Origin: Emiliania huxleyi CCMP1516
Lineage: Eukaryota > Haptophyta > Isochrysidales > Noelaerhabdaceae
Reading direction: 5' to 3'
NCBI RefSeq assembly: GCF_000372725.1
Contig: NW_005202427.1
Location: forward strand, 548,995-612,994
Length of the DNA stretch: 64,000 bases
The position numbers and the translations under genes were made by a program. How positions within the stretch are numbered: position 1 is the first letter of the stretch; every line of letters begins with the position of its first letter. This document shows positions 63,340 to 64,000 of the stretch, in pieces. The notes beneath the pieces are model-generated. The model was not told where the DNA came from and did no database searches. It worked only from the letters and a program-made list of their open reading frames with translations.

Positions 63340-64000
63340 TCAATCGTCCTTCGCCTGGCGGCCGCGCCCGCTGCGCCCGCCCGCCCGGCCGCGCGCCTTC
63401 TTCTTGGCGCTCGACCCGAGCGAGAACTCCTCGTCGGAGGAGTGCATCTGCGAGTCGTCGTCCGAGTCGCGCTCAAAGTAGCGGCCGCCGTAGTCGACGA
63501 GCAGCTCCGCGCCGCACGGCACGTCCGCGATCGTCTTGACGGCGATGCGCTTCTCGCCCGAGTTTGGGTCAAAGTGCGGCCAGAACTGCGCGTTGGGCGG
63601 CGAGCCCGTGCCGTGGTAGTCGTTGAGGAAGCGCGCCTCGTTGCCCGCCAGGTTGGCGTCGACGTCGATGTAGGTCTGCGAGTCCTCGTGCGTGAAGAGG
63701 TTGAGCAGGTACGACGACGAGTTGGTGTCGTGCTCCTCGCCGGCGACGACGCGCACGTGCCCCGTGTAGTCGAAGAGCTCCTCGCCCTTGGGGATGTCCT
63801 GTTCACAGCTGGAGGTGTGAAGAGGCGCTGTTCACACGAAGAGCTCCTCGCCCTTGGTGAGGTCCTCCCCCGCGTACAGGCCGTACGAGCCGCAGCACGG
63901 GTGCTTGCGCAGCGTGACCCGCTTGATCGTGGTGCGCCGCCGCCGCCGCACCGCCGACGGGTCCGAGATCTTGTGCCGGAAGAAGTGGAGCTCGGGCGGG
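63340..64000 (-). CDS. SET-domain protein, 5' end outside window
   Basis: Partial at the window edge. The minus-strand frame enters as PPELHFFRHKISDPSAVRR, then reads the start of a SET domain (CCGSYGLYAGEDLTKGEELF), a hairpin-type insert at 63799-63838, and in the next exon DYTGHVRVVAGEEHDT, RFLNDYHGTGSPPNAQFWPH, AVKTIADVPCGAELLVDYGG, RYFERDSDDD. NDYHG occupies the NHS/C position and LLVDYGG the C-terminal DYG of SET lysine methyltransferases; the canonical H and C of the NHxC motif are not obvious, so substrate and activity are uncertain. The tail is basic (KKKARGRAGGRSGRGRQAK). Stop TGA at 63340. Confidence 0.7.

Overview
The window looks like nuclear DNA of a GC-rich unicellular alga, most likely a haptophyte close to Emiliania huxleyi. 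This is inferred from eukaryotic gene families broken by many introns, a clear majority of GC-AG over GT-AG introns, introns packed with roughly 10-bp minisatellites, abundant RCC1, ankyrin, AP2 and proline-rich proteins, and one 100-N assembly gap (52425-52524). There are no operons, bacterial RBS patterns or CRISPR arrays.

Layout. 1-2.2 kb: 3' part of a CLPTM1-family membrane protein running into an F-box/RCC1 gene. 3.6-6.6 kb: a complete 12-exon arginine methyltransferase. 7.5-10.5 kb: an unassigned three-exon gene with a weak patatin-like signature. 12.2-13.7 kb: a second F-box/RCC1 gene, frameshifted. 14.0-14.8 kb: a TIR element. 15.4-21.5 kb: two tandem membrane proteins with a proline-rich ectodomain and 35-residue coiled-coil repeats. 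22.1-23.1 kb: a 2OG-Fe(II) dioxygenase. 23.9-25.4 kb: a C2-domain/Cys-rich membrane protein. 26.0-28.5 kb: a JmjC/cupin-8 hydroxylase. 28.9-30.2 kb: an IQ-motif protein. 30.8-32.2 kb: an ankyrin protein. 32.2-34.8 kb: two unassigned genes, one Tudor-like. 34.9-37.1 kb: a divergent pair (unknown protein and RING protein). 37.5-37.9 kb: a foldback MITE. 38.3-39.7 kb: a Golgi-type nucleotide-sugar transferase. 40.2-43.1 kb: a RING-CH (MARCH-like) ligase. 44.9-47.8 kb: an FG/ankyrin gene joined out of frame to a kinase/RBR/UBA gene. 47.8-48.4 kb: a broken three-AP2 gene. 49.3-53.2 kb: a PX-BAR sorting nexin crossing the gap. 53.5-56.6 kb: a reverse transcriptase ORF with a C-terminal PD-(D/E)XK-like motif. 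58.5-60.7 kb: a torsin-like AAA+ ATPase. 61.3-62.5 kb: a membrane protein with 11-residue repeats. 63.3-64 kb: a SET-domain protein cut by the window end.

The genes do not form one pathway. What unites the window is how their introns appear to arise. Many introns are minisatellite or hairpin inserts flanked by direct copies of the adjoining exon, often arranged so that splicing between AG|GC (or AG|GT) sites at the same point of both copies restores the uninterrupted reading frame. One hairpin family of about 37-61 bp recurs in at least five genes and always lies in the transcribed orientation. This introner-like process is the main discovery candidate. All exon models come from reading conserved protein sequence and splice signals by eye; no transcript data were available.
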